From the NCBI GenBank assembly GCA_960531495.1, contig OY482859.1, positions 10,027,161 to 10,091,160 on the forward strand: a DNA stretch of 64,000 nt, read 5' to 3'. Each line of letters opens with the position of its first letter. The first letter of the stretch is position 1. Position numbers and translations under genes: made by a program. Below are positions 61,954 to 64,000 of this stretch, piece by piece. The stretch is from Zeus faber (taxonomy: Eukaryota; Chordata; Actinopteri; Zeiformes; Zeidae). The notes beneath the pieces are model-generated. The model was not told the origin of the DNA, ran no database searches, and was given only the letters and a program-made list of their open reading frames with translations.

Positions 61954-62172
61954 GGATGGATGGATGGACAGACAGACAGACAGGTAGATAGATAGACAGA
62001 CAGGCAGATAGACAAATGGATAGATCGATAGATAGATAGACACAGACAGATAGACAGACAGATAGATAGATGGATAGATAGATAGATAGATAGATAGATG
62101 GACGGACAAACAGACAGACAGGTAGATAGATAGACAGACAGGCAGATAGACAAATCGATAGATAGATAAATA
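61680..62172. repeat. (GATA/GACA)n array with higher-order units
   Basis: About 490 bp. A core containing GACAGGTAGATAGATAGACA and GGCAGATAGACAAAT recurs four times (cores near 61731, 61875, 61983 and 62121), separated by pure GATA blocks. The array ends next to the intact LINE. Confidence 0.95.
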
Positions 62173-62226
62173 AATTAGATAAATTAGAGAATTAGATAAA
62201 TTAACTCATACGGCCGCGATGCACTC

Positions 62227-64000
62227 ATGGATATAAAAATTTCCCTAAACGAACAACTTTGGGACTTTTTATCCGTGGGAGCAGAGTGGCCGGCGGAAAT
62301 CCTACGCGGGAACACTCGCAACAACAACAAAAATGGAGTCGCTGTTCCACGAGCCGGCCCACGGAGGAAGCACCGAGGTAAACGAGGCGGCATTCGGGTC
62401 AGAATGAGGACGCAACCTTACCGTCCACCTCTGCCAAGCATCCTTCTTGCCAACGTCCAGTCCCTGGAGAACAAGATGGATGAACTTCGAGCGAGGATTC
62501 AATTCCAGCGTGACACGAGGAACTGTTGCGTCCTCTGCCTGACGGAAACATGGCTGACCCCACTGGTGCCGGATGAAGCCATACGTCCAGCCGAGGCCTT
62601 CTCCGTGTTCCGCGGCGACAGAACGGGAGAGTCGGGGAAATCCAAAGGTGGAGGCGTCTGCCTAATGGTAAACAACCGCTGGTGTAACGCCAACAACACC
62701 AAATTCCTCTCCCACTCCTGCTCGCCGAACCTGGAACAGCTGACCATACTATGCCGTCCATTTTATCTCCCCCGGGAATTCAGCACGGTCATCATTACAG
62801 CCGTTTATATCCCACCGCAAGCGGACACCGACGCAGCTCTGTCGGTTCTGCACGATGTGTTGTGCGGATTCCAGAACAGACATCCCGACGCGGCTGTGGT
62901 GGTGACTGGGGACTTTAACAGGGCCAACCTGAAAAAAGTTCTGCCGAATTTCCACCAACACATCACGTGTGCCACCAGGGGAGACAGAACTCTGGACCAT
63001 TGTTACACTCCTTACAAGAACGGATACAAGCCCGTGTCGCTTCCTGCTTTCGGGAAATCAGATCACGCCGCGATCTCGCTGCTTCCTGTTTACAGGCCTC
63101 TGATCGCGCGGGATCTGGTGATGACGAGGGAAGTGAAGCGGTGGACGGACCAATCAGAGGCTGCGCTTCAGGACGCTCTGACTGACGTAGACTGGGACGT
63201 GTTCCAAGCGAGCTCAAGTGACGTCAGCGAGTTTACGGAGGTTGTAGTGAGTTTCGTGGCTACGCTCGCGGATGAAATCGTTCCCACGGTGAAAGTTCGG
63301 ATTTTTCCAAACCAGAAACCATGGGTTGATAAATCCATCCGCTGCGCTCTGAATGCGCGCACGGCCGCTTACAACGACGGACTTGTATCTGGCAACATGG
63401 ACAATTACAAAGCGGCGTCGTACAATCTGCGGAGGGCGGTGAGGGACGCTAAACGGACGTACAGAGACACCGTGGAGCTGCAGATGGAGCGGGGGGACAC
63501 AAGACGCTTGTGGCAGGGGCTGCGAACAATAACAAACTACAAGAGCAGCTCCTCCCCAGCCACGAGTGTGGGCGCCTCCCTGGCCAACCAACTGAACTCC
63601 CTTTATGCGCGGTTCGAGTCTGGCAGCAGCACCGCTAGCTCGCCGGCTAATTGGAGCTACACCGCTGGGGATGAGCGCGCACTCTCAGTGTCCGTGCACG
63701 AGGTCAGGAGGGCTCTGATGCGGGTGAACACCAGGAAAGCTGCGGGTCCAGACGGCATATCTGGACGAGTACTGAAGACCTGTGCTAACCAGCTAGCTCC
63801 GGTGTTCACCACAATATTCAACATCTCCCTGGCTGAATCAGTGGTCCCATCCTGTTTCAAGAGGTCCACCGTCGTTCCTGTCCCGAAGATCGCCTCTCCA
63901 ACCTGCCTGAATGACTACCGTCCGGTGGCCCTCACCTCGGTGGTCATGAAGTGTTTCGAGAGGCTGATTAAGGATTACATCTGCGCCTCCCTCCCCCGCA
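62227..64000 (+). mobile_element. L2/CR1-like LINE with unbroken open frame (runs off window)
   Basis: The frame from the ATG at 62227 to the window end (591 codons) has no stop. A basic stretch (PRRKHRGKRGG, residues about 43–53) precedes an APE-type endonuclease: ANVQSLENKMDELR near 70, LTETWL near 105, VNNRWCN near 142, VVTGDFNRAN near 228 and KSDHAA near 278. A linker (RRAVRDAKRTYRDTVE near 400–415) leads to the start of the reverse transcriptase: RKAAGPDGISGRVLK near 503, then VPVPK...LNDYRPVALTSV near 555–575. The same layout exists in decayed form at 28540–31305. No frameshift is present in 1.77 kb, suggesting a young insertion. The start is the first in-frame ATG after an upstream stop. 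The palm, YADD motif and 3' tail lie beyond the edge. Confidence 0.92.

Noticed and set aside
61669-62153. Minus-strand frames of Leu-Ser-Ile-Tyr repeats
   Set aside because: Same artefact from the second GATA/GACA array.
59294-62172. CRISPR-like regular spacing
   Set aside because: The repeats are tetranucleotide arrays with no unique spacers, in a vertebrate genome.

Overview
The window is eukaryotic nuclear DNA, most likely from a ray-finned (teleost) fish. Genes are split into short exons with GT–AG introns, microsatellites are abundant, and Tc1-like transposons and L2/CR1-type LINEs are present. The gene content matches vertebrate orthologues. No rRNA, tRNA or CRISPR array was seen.

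Four protein-coding genes can be assembled by hand with intron phases that join in frame throughout. From left to right: (1) a coiled-coil gene on the minus strand, probably ccdc30, with eight 3'-terminal exons (9159 to 746) and its 5' part not found; (2) emp3 on the plus strand, four coding exons (16949–18316, 165 aa); (3) zmynd12 on the plus strand, eight exons (20801–36968, 372 aa, all eight MYND zinc ligands present); (4) rimkla on the minus strand, five coding exons (56579 to 43749, 399 aa), whose first intron uses a GC donor. From memory, human chromosome 1p34 has RIMKLA, ZMYND12, PPCS and CCDC30 in this order and relative orientation. Here emp3 lies where PPCS would be expected, and no PPCS-like sequence was recognised.

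The rest is introns and intergenic DNA filled by repeats. There are four decayed copies of one Tc1-like family (12.9, 18.9, 22.2 and 46.7 kb), a deleted copy of a second Tc1-like family (38.0 kb), Gypsy-type LTR remnants (4.3 and 9.6–10.0 kb), a MITE-like inverted-repeat element (6.75 kb), several copies of an AAGTAC-rich non-autonomous repeat, and two L2/CR1-like LINEs. One LINE is decayed on the minus strand (28.5–31.3 kb). The other, on the plus strand at the right edge, keeps an unbroken frame from 62227 to the end of the window, with endonuclease motifs and the start of a reverse transcriptase.

The main pattern beyond the genes is that microsatellites repeatedly sit directly against splice sites (emp3 exon 2; zmynd12 exons 4, 6 and 8; rimkla exon 3). 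Both LINEs begin next to roughly 500-bp GATA/GGAT-type arrays. A CpG-rich block at 56.4–57.6 kb is the probable rimkla promoter. The four genes have unrelated roles (cytoskeletal or ciliary coiled coil, membrane tetraspan, cilia-related MYND/TPR protein, neuronal dipeptide ligase) and are linked by conserved synteny, not by a shared pathway.
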